From the NCBI RefSeq assembly GCF_002531575.1, contig NZ_NWTI01000007.1, forward strand, positions 186,001-250,000: a DNA stretch of 64,000 nt, written 5' to 3'. Position 1 is the stretch's first letter; each line of letters begins with the position of its first letter. Made by a program: the position numbers and the translations under genes. The notes under the pieces were generated by a model. The model did not search any database. It had not been told where the DNA came from and saw only the letters and a list, made by a program, of their open reading frames with translations. Of the stretch, positions 45,770 through 54,604 are shown in pieces. Origin of the DNA: Bradyrhizobium sp. Y36. GTDB taxonomy: Bacteria; Pseudomonadota; Alphaproteobacteria; Rhizobiales; Xanthobacteraceae.

Positions 45770-45907
45770 CGTGCTCCGGACGCAGCGCAGCGCTACTTCA
45801 GCGGTGCGCTGCAGAGCCGGGGCCCATGCAGCCGCGATGTGCCGTGTAGGATTCTGGGTCCCGGCTCTGCGCAGCAGCGTTTCACGCTGCAGCGCGTCCG
45901 GGACACG
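45770..45907. repeat. Palindromic repeat, family F copy 2
   Basis: Outer arms tccggacgcagcg near 45776 and gcgcgtccggga near 45892-45903; inner arms agcgctac...gcgct and ggcccatg...tgggtcc. Similar in plan to 30081-30206. Lies between two convergent genes. Confidence 0.78.
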
Positions 45908-45911
45908 AGAC

Positions 45912-46628
45912 TTACTGTTCCTTCGCCTTGATCGCCCAGCTCACATTGACCGTCACCGACAGCGTCTCCTCGCCCGGCGCAACCGCGGCCTGCGGTGCGA
46001 CGGCCATCGGTGCGGCCATGCGGCCCTTGAACAGCGGCACAGGCGCGCCGCCCTCGGAGACGCTGAGCGGGGCGCCAAGCGTAACGCCGGTGGCCTTGGC
46101 GTAGATCTCGGCCTTGCGGCGCGCATCGGCCACCGCCTGCTCGCGCGCATCGTCGAGCAGTTTCGAGGCCTGCGTTACCTCGAAGGAGATGTTGCCGATG
46201 TCGTTGGCGCCGGCGCTGACCAGCGTGTCGATGATGCCGGCGACCTTGGTCACGTCGCGGATCTTCACGGTGACGCGGTTGCTGGCGCGGAAGCCGACCA
46301 CCGGGGACGCGCCGGTGGATTTGTTCTGGCCGTATTGCGGCTGCAACGACAGGCGCGAGGTCTGGTAATCCTTTTCGGCGATGCCGGCGCCCTTCAGCGC
46401 CAGCAGCACCTTGCCCATCGCGGCGTTGTTGGCATCGGAGGCTTCCTTCGCCGACTTGGCGTCGTTGGCGACGCCGGCGTCGATCTGCGCCAGATCAGGC
46501 GCCGCGGAGATCGTGGCTTCGCCGCTCACCGAAATGGCGGAGACGACATCGTCGGCAAACGCGGTTGCCGGCAGCGTGGCGGCAAGAACGGCGGCAAGGG
46601 AGGCAACAAGTACGGCAGGCTTTTTCAT
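45912..46628 (-). CDS. Exported SIMPL-domain (DUF541) protein
   Basis: 238 residues. Signal peptide (to ~25, ATAFA) then the SIMPL domain, marked by ISVSGEATISAAPDLAQIDAGV at its start and the DARRKAEIYAKATGVTLGAPLSVSE helix-strand unit near the end. The family includes periplasmic and outer-membrane proteins (BP26/OMP28 type). ATG 46628 is chosen; a GTG at 46637 would overlap the upstream stop by four bases. It directly follows the GyrI-like exported gene, so they form one transcript. Confidence 0.9.
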   Translation of the reverse strand: MKKPAVLVASLAAVLAATLPATAFADDVVSAISVSGEATISAAPDLAQIDAGVANDAKSAKEASDANNAAMGKVLLALKGAGIAEKDYQTSRLSLQPQYGQNKSTGASPVVGFRASNRVTVKIRDVTKVAGIIDTLVSAGANDIGNISFEVTQASKLLDDAREQAVADARRKAEIYAKATGVTLGAPLSVSEGGAPVPLFKGRMAAPMAVAPQAAVAPGEETLSVTVNVSWAIKAKEQ

Positions 46629-46633
46629 CAGTC

Positions 46634-47413
46634 TCACTTCAGCGGTACGAAAACGTTGATCACGAGCTTGTCCTCGGCGGTCTTCAGAGGATCGGTGAGG
46701 TATTCCTCGATGAAGGTGTCCTTGGCCTCCAGCCTCTTGTCGTCGAGGTGATTGGTGATGGCCTCATAGGTGTTGTCCATGTTGTCGTAGGAGCCGCGAT
46801 GGACGAATTTCAGCACCTTGCCCTCTGGCGACTTGCCGATGCTCATGTCCTTGGACAAGTTCTTGGGATCCTGCTCGACCGGGATCTCGGCAAGGAAGGT
46901 GAAGCCGGTGTCGTCCGTCGAGGTGTAGACGATCATGGCATTGCCGGCATGCTTGATGCCCTGCTTGTCCAGGAGCGTGTTCAGCGCCTTGAAGGCGTCG
47001 ATCAGCGTGTCGAAGGCCGAGTCCCAGTTCGCGGTGCCCTTGACCATCACGACCTTCTTGGCCTCGAGCGTGGTCTCGAGGCCAAACGGATCGGCGGTCT
47101 GCACCGGGGCAGGGGTTGCGGCGGCGGCCGGTGGCGGCGCTGTCGGGCTCGGCGAGGCGCTGGCGGCGGGCGCAGGTGAATTTGTCGGGGCCGGCGACGC
47201 GCTGGCCGCGGGCGACGGAGCGGGTGAGGGTGTGGCTGCAGGTGCGGGCGAGGCACTCGCCGCCGGGGAGGGGGAGGCCGACGGGGCCGGCGAGGGACTT
47301 GCCGAGGCGGCCGGTGCGGGGCTCGGGGTCTGCGCCAGAACCTTGGGCAGGCTGAGCGACAAGGCCGCTGCGGGAATCAGCGCAGCCAGAGCGAGACGAC
47401 GAAACCTGAACAT
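46634..47413 (-). CDS. Exported GyrI-like (AraC effector-binding-type) domain protein with Pro/Ala/Ser linker
   Basis: 259 residues. A signal peptide (1-27, ...KVLAQ) is followed by a low-complexity Pro/Ala/Ser linker (~28-108) and then a GyrI-like small-molecule-binding domain (~109-258): FGLETTLEAKKVVMVKGTANWDSAFDTLIDAF and LKFVHRGSYDNMDNTYEAITNHL. GyrI-like domains are usually cytosolic; here the signal and linker put it in the periplasm or on the surface. A ligand-binding role is inferred. ATG 47413 is downstream of a 15-base tandem repeat. The stop overlaps the possible GTG start of the SIMPL gene. Confidence 0.88.
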   Translation of the reverse strand: MFRFRRLALAALIPAAALSLSLPKVLAQTPSPAPAASASPSPAPSASPSPAASASPAPAATPSPAPSPAASASPAPTNSPAPAASASPSPTAPPPAAAATPAPVQTADPFGLETTLEAKKVVMVKGTANWDSAFDTLIDAFKALNTLLDKQGIKHAGNAMIVYTSTDDTGFTFLAEIPVEQDPKNLSKDMSIGKSPEGKVLKFVHRGSYDNMDNTYEAITNHLDDKRLEAKDTFIEEYLTDPLKTAEDKLVINVFVPLK

Positions 47414-47672
47414 TTTGTTTTATTCTCCCCAAGGCCTTGGTCGCCAAGGCCTTAACCACCAAGGCCTTAACCACCACGGCCAATCCGCGTTGCGCCCGGC
47501 CGCACATCCCGCTTCGCGCCAACTTTCGCCGTTCTAACACGCGAGCGCCAAATTCGTCCCATGACAGATGCGTCATGGCAGGCCTCTTGGCGGCTTGCCG
47601 GCGCCCGGCGGCAAAACACTGGCCAAGCCGGCAAGGATCGCCATATAAGACAGGCGAAATTCGGGAATTTTC
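47414..47672. other. Divergent region between the GyrI-like gene and dapF
   Basis: 259 bases with the three-copy 15-base repeat at 47429-47473 close to the GyrI-like start. A possible minus-strand leader contains aacaaaat before the ATG. I could not define a -35/-10 pair for dapF. Confidence 0.5.
47429..47473. repeat. Tandem repeat, three copies of a 15-base unit
   Basis: CCAAGGCCTTGGTCG (47429-47443), CCAAGGCCTTAACCA (47444-47458) and CCAAGGCCTTAACCA (47459-47473). The first unit contains the 12-base palindrome ccaaggccttgg. It lies 16 bases upstream of the GyrI-like start codon. Confidence 0.9.
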
Positions 47673-48548
47673 ATGAGCGCGCTGGCCAATCACGCATTTG
47701 CCAAGATGAACGGCATCGGCAACGAGATCGTCGTTGTCGACATGCGCGACTCCACGGCAAAGGTGACGCCGGACGACGCCCGCGCGGTGGCGTCCGCGAA
47801 CGGCGGCGTGGCTTACGACCAGCTGATGGTGCTGCAGAAGCCACGGCTCGACGGCACCGAGGCCTTCATCCGGATCTACAACAATGACGGCTCGGAGGCC
47901 GGCGCCTGCGGCAACGGAATGCGCTGCGTCGTGCGGCGCATCTTCGAGAAGAACGGGCAGACCAATGCGACGTTCGAGACCGCTGCCGGCCTGCTCAATG
48001 CCTGGCAGGGCCCGGCGCCCGATCTCTACACGGTCGACATGGGCATGCCGAAGTTCGGCTGGCAGGACATTCCGCTGGCGGAGGAGTTCCGCGACACCCG
48101 CTACATCGAATTGCAGATCGGGCCGATCGACAATCCGATCCTGCATTCGCCCTCCGTGGTCAGCATGGGCAATCCGCATGCGATCTTCTGGGTCGATGAC
48201 GTCAACGCCTATGATCTCGAGCGTTTCGGTCCCTTGCTCGAAAACCATCCGATCTTCCCGGAGCGCGCCAACATCACGCTCGCCCATATCGTCGATGACA
48301 AGCACATCACCATCCGCACCTGGGAGCGCGGTGCCGGCCTGACCAAGGCCTGCGGCTCGGCCGCCTGCGCCACGGCGGTCGCCGCGGCGCGGCTGAAGCG
48401 GGCCGAGCGCAGCGTGGAGATCACGCTGCCCGGCGGCAAGCTCGGCATCGAATGGCGCGAGCGCGACGACCACGTGCTGATGACGGGCACGGCGACCTTC
48501 GAATATGAGGGCAAGTTCGATCCGGCGCTGTTCGCGCCGGCCGCCTGA
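47673..48548 (+). CDS. dapF: Diaminopimelate epimerase
   Basis: 291 residues. Interconverts LL- and meso-diaminopimelate for lysine and peptidoglycan synthesis. The two catalytic cysteines are C79 (GACGNGMRC) and C227 (KACGSAAC). [15 protein letters not shown] is the family start. Its TGA overlaps the mtaB ATG by one base (48548). Confidence 0.97.
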   Translation: MSALANHAFAKMNGIGNEIVVVDMRDSTAKVTPDDARAVASANGGVAYDQLMVLQKPRLDGTEAFIRIYNNDGSEAGACGNGMRCVVRRIFEKNGQTNATFETAAGLLNAWQGPAPDLYTVDMGMPKFGWQDIPLAEEFRDTRYIELQIGPIDNPILHSPSVVSMGNPHAIFWVDDVNAYDLERFGPLLENHPIFPERANITLAHIVDDKHITIRTWERGAGLTKACGSAACATAVAAARLKRAERSVEITLPGGKLGIEWRERDDHVLMTGTATFEYEGKFDPALFAPAA

Positions 48549-49801
48549 TGGCCGTCGACATCGTCACCTTCGGCTGCCGCCTCAACGCTTTCGAGGCCGA
48601 GGTGATCCGCCGCGAGGCGGAAGCTGCGGGGCTCGAAGACACCATCGTCATCAACAGCTGTGCCGTCACCAACGAGGCGGTGGCGCAGGCGCGGCAATCG
48701 ATCCGCAAATTGAAGCGCGAGCGCCCCGAGGCGCGCATCATCGTCACCGGCTGCGCGGCGCAGACGCAGAGCGGCATGTTCGCTGACATGGCCGAGGTCG
48801 ACCGCGTCGTCGGCAATGACGACAAGATGCGCAGCCAGGCCTGGCGCGAGACGCGCGATGCGTTCGATCTCGGCGTCAGCGAGAAGATCGCCGTCAGCGA
48901 CATCATGGCCGTGACGGAGATGGCGCCCCATCTCGTCGACGGCTATGCGCGCGGCCTGCCGCGCGTGTTCGTGCAGGTGCAGAACGGCTGCGACCATCGC
49001 TGCACCTTCTGCATCATTCCGTTCGGCCGCGGCAATTCGCGCTCGGTGCCGATGGGCGCGGTGGTCGAGCAGGTGCGGATGCTGGCCGAGCGCGGCCATG
49101 CCGAGATCGTGCTGACCGGCGTCGACCTCACCAGCTACGGCGCTGACCTGCCGGGCGCGCCAAAACTCGGCATGCTGACGAAGCAGATTTTGCGGCACGT
49201 GCCGGAGCTGAAGCGCCTGCGCATCTCTTCGATCGATTCGATCGAGGCGGATGACGATCTGCTCGATGCCGTCGCGGCTGATGCGCGGCTGATGCCGCAT
49301 CTGCACCTGTCGCTGCAATCCGGCGACGACTTGATCCTGAAGCGCATGAAACGCCGGCATTCGCGGCAGGATGCGATCGCCTTCTGCGACCAGGTCCGCC
49401 GGCTGCGTCCCGACGTCGTCTTCGGTGCCGACATCATCGCGGGCTTCCCGACCGAGACGGACGAGATGTTCTCGCGCTCGCTCGATCTTGTCGCGGAATG
49501 CGGCCTGACATTCCTGCACGTCTTCCCTTATTCGCCGCGCCCCGGCACGCCGGCGGCAAAGATGCCGCAAGTCGCTGGCGGTGCGATCAAGGAGCGCGCG
49601 AAGCGGCTGCGCGCGGCAGGTGAAGCGGCCTTGCGCCAGCGGCTGCAAGCCGAGATCGGCGCCACGCGCGAGGTATTGATCGAGAGCGAAGGCCAGGGGC
49701 GGACCGAGCACTATCTGCCGGTAGCGATTGCGGGCGAGCGCGTGGGCAGCGTGGTGCGGCGGGTGATTGCCGGCAGCGATGGTGAGCGGCTCACAACGTA
49801 G
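48548..49801 (+). CDS. mtaB: tRNA t6A37 methylthiotransferase
   Basis: 417 residues. Converts t6A to ms2t6A at position 37 of tRNAs reading ANN codons. The N-terminal methylthiotransferase domain holds its cluster cysteines C10, C38 and C69. The radical-SAM core has C148, C152 and C155 (CDHRCTFC). A C-terminal tail resembles a TRAM domain. Overlapping dapF by one base, it is translated with it. The dapF-mtaB order is common in alphaproteobacteria. Confidence 0.94.
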   Translation: MAVDIVTFGCRLNAFEAEVIRREAEAAGLEDTIVINSCAVTNEAVAQARQSIRKLKRERPEARIIVTGCAAQTQSGMFADMAEVDRVVGNDDKMRSQAWRETRDAFDLGVSEKIAVSDIMAVTEMAPHLVDGYARGLPRVFVQVQNGCDHRCTFCIIPFGRGNSRSVPMGAVVEQVRMLAERGHAEIVLTGVDLTSYGADLPGAPKLGMLTKQILRHVPELKRLRISSIDSIEADDDLLDAVAADARLMPHLHLSLQSGDDLILKRMKRRHSRQDAIAFCDQVRRLRPDVVFGADIIAGFPTETDEMFSRSLDLVAECGLTFLHVFPYSPRPGTPAAKMPQVAGGAIKERAKRLRAAGEAALRQRLQAEIGATREVLIESEGQGRTEHYLPVAIAGERVGSVVRRVIAGSDGERLTT

Positions 49802-49806
49802 GCAGT

Positions 49807-49910
49807 GTCGTCGCCCGGCTTGACCGGGCGACCCAGTACGCCGCGGCTTCTCGATTCAATCTCTGGCGACTCTGGAATACTGGATCACCCGCTTTCGCGG
49901 GTGATGACAG
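49807..49910. repeat. Two-hairpin intergenic repeat, family A copy 2
   Basis: Hairpin cgcccggcttgaccgggcg, then the inner gtacgcc...tactggat arms, then hairpin cacccgctttcgcgggtg and atgacag. It directly follows mtaB and is between convergent genes. Confidence 0.85.
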
Positions 49911-49948
49911 CGTCAATCGTGGCAATCGCCAACGCCTCAATCGCCCCG

Positions 49949-51058
49949 CTACAACGCCCTGACCTGCCAGAACCGCAGCGTGCGCTTGGCATTCTCCGCC
50001 GTCATGCGTGCGTAATGTCCTTGCGCTCTTTCAAGGTCTGCCGGCTTCATCGCGCCGGTCGCAAAGCGGCATTCGAGCACGGCGGCTGTCGTTTCCCAGC
50101 TGAGCTGCGCCGCCTTGCAGGGCACCAGGAGGCCGTCCTCGCGCAGGCTCTGCATCAGCGGCCGAATCACCTCGACGGTGGAGCCGGACAAGGCCGCGAG
50201 GGCCGCGGCAGTCTCTTCATAGCGCCGCTGCTTGGCAAAGCCTGACAGCGTCGCTTCGCTGAGCTGGCCGGTGGCCTTGAGACCGGCGATGGCGCGCTTG
50301 GCGCCCTCGAAATCGCGGACACCCGACATCTCGCGGTCGACACCGGCGGTGACGGCGGCGATCGCGCTCTGAATTTCCTCGAACAGATGCGGCGGCGCGC
50401 GCGACAACAGGCGGGTGCGCACGGCATCGCTCGCCGAGCGCAGCAACCGGCGGCGCAGCTCCGCGGGCAGGTCGACACGGACGCCGACGCTCACGGCCAG
50501 CTCGGGATCCGCCTCGGCCTGGGCGACCATGACGGAAAATCCGTTTCCGGAGACGCGCGCGCCGGGATTGGCGGCGAGCCTGCGGCTGACGCTGGGATAG
50601 CGGCGCGCCAGCAAAGCGTCGGTGACGATCTCCTTCAGCCACCAGCGGCCGGCGATCGCAAGCAGATGCGGCTCGCCCTTGGCTGAGGCGATTTTCACCA
50701 GTTCGCCGTCGTCGAGGCGGGCCGATTCCTGCAGCACGGGGCCGGCAATGCGGATCTCGTCATTGCTGGCAAGGCGGCGGATCACGGAGGGCGGCGCCTG
50801 CGCGACCGGCGCCAGTTGCGCGCTGATCTCGGCGAGCGCGATGCGTGCGCCCATGTCGGCCAGCGCACGCAGCTCGATGGTCCCGATCAGGCGATCGAGC
50901 ACCTCGTCGAACAGCGCGATCTGCTCGTCGTCGAAACTGCCGGCGGAGGAGAGGAACAGATTGGTGACGCGCCGGGCCGTTGCCAGGCCCTTTTCCGGCG
51001 AGCCGGTGCGAATCGCGGATTCGACCTCGTCGATGATCGATAGCCCGGCCGTGGACAT
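49949..51058 (-). CDS. DUF2336-family protein
   Basis: 369 residues, all-helical with no signal peptide or membrane segment. It matches the alphaproteobacterial DUF2336 architecture: repeated short helices (ISAQLAPVAQAPPSVIRRLASNDEIRIAGPVL...) typical of an alpha-solenoid/HEAT-like scaffold. The role is unknown. ATG 51058 (MSTAGLS) is preferred to a start 17 codons upstream. Monocistronic, divergent from nothing, convergent with mtaB. Confidence 0.88.
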   Translation of the reverse strand: MSTAGLSIIDEVESAIRTGSPEKGLATARRVTNLFLSSAGSFDDEQIALFDEVLDRLIGTIELRALADMGARIALAEISAQLAPVAQAPPSVIRRLASNDEIRIAGPVLQESARLDDGELVKIASAKGEPHLLAIAGRWWLKEIVTDALLARRYPSVSRRLAANPGARVSGNGFSVMVAQAEADPELAVSVGVRVDLPAELRRRLLRSASDAVRTRLLSRAPPHLFEEIQSAIAAVTAGVDREMSGVRDFEGAKRAIAGLKATGQLSEATLSGFAKQRRYEETAAALAALSGSTVEVIRPLMQSLREDGLLVPCKAAQLSWETTAAVLECRFATGAMKPADLERAQGHYARMTAENAKRTLRFWQVRAL

Positions 51059-51209
51059 GACGCGTGCTCGTCCTGAGCGGTTACAGAAGCTTGTTCTAAG
51101 CAACCGCAATCATTACGGACGAGCACTGAACGTTTCGTAAACCATGGGACGGGGCGCGGTCGCTTCGGCGAGGTGCCGCTGCACCCGAGCTGCGCTTGCC
51201 CCGCAGCGG

Positions 51210-51917
51210 CTATTCACCATTCCACCCACAAGCCCTGAGCTTCTCGTGCATATGCGGTGGGGCGGGCGCCACGACGCGGACCGGCTCCTTGTTCCGGGAG
51301 ATCGGCACCACGATCTCGCGGGAATGCAGATGCAGCTTCGGCTCGCCGAAGCGCGGGCCGTTGCCGTAAATGTTATCGCCGTAGATCGGCCAGCCCGTGG
51401 CCGACGAATGCACCCGCAATTGATGGGTCCGGCCGGTCACCGGTTCCATGGCAAGCCAGGTGAAGCCGTCGCCCCGGCCCATCACTTTCCAGTTGGTGAT
51501 CGCCGTCTGGCCTTCCGGGTCCGGCTTCTGCCACCAGCCGCGCTCGGCATTGAGTCGTCCCAGCGGCATGTCGATGGTGCCTTCGTCCTCGGCGGGGCCG
51601 CCCTCGACCACGGTCCAGTAGGTCTTTCCGATCTTGCCATGCTTGAACAGCAGGCCGAGCGAGGCGGTCGCCTTGCGATGGCGGCCGAGCACGAGGCAAC
51701 CGGAGGTGTCCTTGTCCAGCCGGTGGGCCAGCACCGGCGGCCGCGGCAGGCCGAAGCACAGCGCCTGGAAGGAATCTTCCAGATTGGGACCGCCTTTGGG
51801 ACCGCGATGCACCGGCAGGCCGGCCGGCTTGTCGATGATCAGCATCAGGCCGTCGCGGTGGAGCACGCGTGCCTGGATCTCCTCGGCGGTCAATTGGGGA
51901 ACATCGAGCAATTGCAA
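51210..51917 (-). CDS. RluA-family RNA pseudouridine synthase
   Basis: 235 residues. Isomerises uridine in rRNA or tRNA; the catalytic aspartate is D68 in HRLDKDTSG, with the characteristic GRTHQLRVH and the nearby GDNIYG. There is no S4 RNA-binding domain at the N-terminus, as in the RluC/RluD-lacking small subgroup (RluA/TruC-like). The start is probably TTG 51917; a direct repeat of aagactttcg lies just upstream at 51917-51940. Target site unknown. Confidence 0.9.
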   Translation of the reverse strand: MQLLDVPQLTAEEIQARVLHRDGLMLIIDKPAGLPVHRGPKGGPNLEDSFQALCFGLPRPPVLAHRLDKDTSGCLVLGRHRKATASLGLLFKHGKIGKTYWTVVEGGPAEDEGTIDMPLGRLNAERGWWQKPDPEGQTAITNWKVMGRGDGFTWLAMEPVTGRTHQLRVHSSATGWPIYGDNIYGNGPRFGEPKLHLHSREIVVPISRNKEPVRVVAPAPPHMHEKLRACGWNGE

Positions 51918-51971
51918 GACTTTCGGTCAAGACTTTCGTTTGGGGGCGGGAACGGCTAACACACCCCCGCC

Positions 51972-52919
51972 ATGAACGATACCACGTCAGATCCCCCCAA
52001 GCTGAGCTGGTGGCGCCGCCTGTCCAACGGGCTGAAGCGCACCTCGTCCTCGCTCGGGACCGCGGTCGCCGACCTCGTCACCAAGCGCAAGCTCGACCGC
52101 GCCATGCTCGACGACATCGAGGATGTGCTGCTGCGCGCCGACCTCGGCACGTCAGTTGCGGTGCGGATCGCGGATGCGGTCGGCACCGGGCGCTATGACA
52201 AGGCGATCTCTGCGGACGAGGTCAAGGACGTCGTCGCCACCGAGGTCGAGAAGGTGCTGGCGCCGGTGGCCAAGCCGCTCGTGATCGACGCGGCGAAAAA
52301 GCCGTTCGTCATTCTCGTCGTCGGCGTCAACGGCTCCGGCAAGACCACCACCATCGGCAAGCTCTCGCAGAAATTCGCATCGGAAGGCCGCAAGGTGATG
52401 CTGGCCGCCGGCGACACGTTTCGCGCAGCAGCGATCGAGCAATTGAAGGTCTGGGGCGAGCGGACGAAGACGCCGGTGATCGCGGGCGCGCAGGGCTCGG
52501 ATTCGGCGAGCCTCGCCTTCAACGCGCTGACCGCGGCGAAGGAGCAGAATGTCGACGTGCTGCTGATCGACACCGCCGGCAGGTTGCAGAACAAGGCCGA
52601 GCTGATGAACGAGCTCGAAAAGGTGGTGCGCGTCATCCGCAAGGTGGACGACACGGCGCCGCATGCCGTGCTGCTGGTGCTGGATGCGACCGTCGGCCAG
52701 AACGCCCTGTCGCAGGTCGAGGCTTTCCATCGCACGGCGGGGGTCACCGGCCTCGTGATGACCAAGCTCGACGGCACCGCGCGCGGCGGCATCCTGGTGG
52801 CGCTCGCTGAAAAATTCAAACTGCCGGTGCACTTCATCGGCGTCGGCGAAGGCGTCGACGATCTCGCGCCATTCACCGCGCGCGACTTCGCCCGCGCCAT
52901 CGCCGGAATCGAATCGTAG
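51972..52919 (+). CDS. ftsY: Signal recognition particle receptor
   Basis: 315 residues. Membrane-side SRP receptor GTPase that docks Ffh. The acidic A domain is very short (only ~25 residues before the N domain), as is usual in alphaproteobacteria. N domain to ~105, P-loop GVNGSGKTT at 118-126, DTAGR at 200-204. ATG 51972. It is 55 bases from the divergent RluA-family gene. Confidence 0.97.
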   Translation: MNDTTSDPPKLSWWRRLSNGLKRTSSSLGTAVADLVTKRKLDRAMLDDIEDVLLRADLGTSVAVRIADAVGTGRYDKAISADEVKDVVATEVEKVLAPVAKPLVIDAAKKPFVILVVGVNGSGKTTTIGKLSQKFASEGRKVMLAAGDTFRAAAIEQLKVWGERTKTPVIAGAQGSDSASLAFNALTAAKEQNVDVLLIDTAGRLQNKAELMNELEKVVRVIRKVDDTAPHAVLLVLDATVGQNALSQVEAFHRTAGVTGLVMTKLDGTARGGILVALAEKFKLPVHFIGVGEGVDDLAPFTARDFARAIAGIES

Positions 52920-52928
52920 GTTTCTTTT

Positions 52929-53030
52929 GTCATGCCCCGCGTAGGCGGGGCATCCAGTACGCCGCGCCGCCAGCTATCGATCGAGACGCCTCGGAATACT
53001 GGATCACCCGCCTTCGCGGGTGATGACAGC
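52929..53030. repeat. Two-hairpin intergenic repeat, family A copy 3
   Basis: Hairpin tgccccgcgtaggcggggca, inner atccagta...tactggat arms, hairpin cacccgccttcgcgggtg, atgacag. It sits 16 bases before the yciB start codon, so it is in that gene's leader or between cistrons of an ftsY-yciB transcript. Confidence 0.87.
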
Positions 53031-53045
53031 AACAAAGGTCAGGTA

Positions 53046-53648
53046 ATGGACAAGACCCAGCCGCATCCGCTGTTCAAGCTCGCGACCGAACTCGGTCCGC
53101 TGCTCGTGTTCTTCTTCGTCAACGCGAAGTTCAATCTGTTCGCGGCGACCGGCGCCTTCATGGTCGCGATCGTCGTGGCGATGGTCGCTTCCTACGCGGT
53201 GACGCGCCACATCCCGATCATGGCGATCGTGACGGGCGTGATCGTGCTGGTGTTCGGCACGCTGACCCTGGTGCTGCACGACGAGACCTTCATCAAGGTC
53301 AAGCCCACCATCATCTACGGCCTCTTCGCCGCGATCCTCGGCGGCGGCCTCCTGTTCGGCCGCTCCTTCATCGCCGTGATGTTCGACCAGGTGTTCAATC
53401 TGACGCCGCAGGGCTGGCGCATTCTCACGCTGCGCTGGGCACTGTTCTTCGCCGGCATGGCGGTGCTGAACGAGATCATCTGGCGCACGCAAAGCACGGA
53501 CTTCTGGGTGAATTTCAAGGTGTTCGGCGTGACCCCGCTGACCATGATCTTCGCCATTGCGCAGATGCCCCTGACCAAGCGATACCACATCGAGCCGGTC
53601 TCGCTGGAGACCAGCGAGGCCGAGGCGGGGGATGTGAGCAAGGGGTGA
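53046..53648 (+). CDS. yciB: Inner membrane septation protein YciB/IspZ
   Basis: 200 residues with about five membrane helices. The family segment [31 protein letters not shown] and TKRYHIEP are present. YciB/IspZ interacts with envelope and division proteins and is needed for normal septation in some bacteria. ATG 53046 (MDKTQ) is chosen; an earlier frame runs through the repeat. It lies downstream of ftsY on the same strand. Confidence 0.94.
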   Translation: MDKTQPHPLFKLATELGPLLVFFFVNAKFNLFAATGAFMVAIVVAMVASYAVTRHIPIMAIVTGVIVLVFGTLTLVLHDETFIKVKPTIIYGLFAAILGGGLLFGRSFIAVMFDQVFNLTPQGWRILTLRWALFFAGMAVLNEIIWRTQSTDFWVNFKVFGVTPLTMIFAIAQMPLTKRYHIEPVSLETSEAEAGDVSKG

Positions 53649-53695
53649 GGGCCTCTCCGCGCGATGTGGGCGGAGGCGGCACCACACATTCAACT

Positions 53696-53797
53696 GTCAT
53701 CGCCCGGCTTGGCCGGGCGATCCAGTATTCCAGAGACAGTTGAGATGCAGAGAGGCCGCGGCGTACTGGATGCCCCGGTCAAGCCGGGGCATGACAG
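53696..53797. repeat. Two-hairpin intergenic repeat, family A copy 4
   Basis: Hairpin cgcccggcttggccgggcg, atccagta, spacer, tactggat, hairpin tgccccggtcaagccggggca, atgacag. Lies between convergent yciB and ccmG. The right half is almost identical to copy 1. Confidence 0.87.
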
Positions 53798-53837
53798 CGG
53801 TGCTTGTGGCTGGCTTGCTCACCCCCAATGACGGCGG

Positions 53838-54422
53838 CTACTTCAGCGCCTTCTCCATCTGCGGCAACAAGATCTTCTGCAGATTGTCCGGCGTGATCGG
53901 GCCGACCAGCTTGTAGACGATGGTGCCCTCGCGGCCGACGATGAAGGTTTCCGGCACGCCGTAGACGCCCCATTCGATCGAGGCGCGGCCGTTGGCATCC
54001 ACGCCGACGCGGCCGAACGGATTGCCGTAACGGCCGAGGAAGCGCCGCGCATTGTCCGCGGCGTCCTTGTAATTGATGCCGACCAGCTGGAAGCGCGTGT
54101 CCTTGGCGAGCTCGGTCAGGAGCGGCGCCTCGTCGTGGCAGGGCACGCACCAGGAGGCCCAGACATTGACCAGGCTGACCTTGCCCTTGAACGCGGCGGG
54201 GTCGAGGCCCGGCACCTGCGCATTGTCTGCCTGCAATCCCTCCAGCGGCGGCAGCGCGGTCGGCGGCGCGGGACGACCGATCAGCGCGGAGGGAATCCGC
54301 GAGATATCGCCGCTGCCGAGCCGGAACCAGAACAGGAGCGCCAGTCCGATGAAGGCGATCAGCGGCAGCACCATCAGGAAGGTGCGGCGCTGCGGCGGTG
54401 CGGAGGTCGATTGATCGCTCAT
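53838..54422 (-). CDS. ccmG: Cytochrome c maturation thioredoxin-like protein CcmG/DsbE
   Basis: 194 residues. Membrane-tethered periplasmic thioredoxin that keeps apocytochrome c cysteines reduced for haem attachment. One N-terminal helix (~14-32), then a thioredoxin domain with [10 protein letters not shown] (C92, C95) and [11 protein letters not shown] 54422 overlaps the ccmD stop by four bases. The last gene of the ccm cluster; ccmE, ccmF and ccmH are not in this window and must be elsewhere. Confidence 0.95.
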   Translation of the reverse strand: MSDQSTSAPPQRRTFLMVLPLIAFIGLALLFWFRLGSGDISRIPSALIGRPAPPTALPPLEGLQADNAQVPGLDPAAFKGKVSLVNVWASWCVPCHDEAPLLTELAKDTRFQLVGINYKDAADNARRFLGRYGNPFGRVGVDANGRASIEWGVYGVPETFIVGREGTIVYKLVGPITPDNLQKILLPQMEKALK

Positions 54423-54604
54423 GACGCGTCCATGGCGCTGCGGCCGGAGCGGCGGGTGATGCCGCGCTCCTCCAGCTCGCGCAGGCGCTGCGTCTGGTTG
54501 CGATAGTCCAGCGCAATCCAGCCGATCAGGATCGCCACCACGAGGGCGGCTGCGGCATAGGACGTCACGATGAAGGATGCATAAGGACCGAGCGACATGA
54601 TCAT
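54419..54604 (-). CDS. ccmD: Haem exporter protein CcmD
   Basis: 61 residues with one N-terminal membrane helix ([32 protein letters not shown]) and a short cytosolic basic coiled tail ([22 protein letters not shown]). The CcmD signature is the N-terminal helix plus QxxLRxLE-type tail. It releases holo-CcmE from CcmABC. ATG 54604 overlaps the ccmC stop by four bases; ATG 54598 would give 59 residues. Confidence 0.92.
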   Translation of the reverse strand: MIMSLGPYASFIVTSYAAAALVVAILIGWIALDYRNQTQRLRELEERGITRRSGRSAMDAS

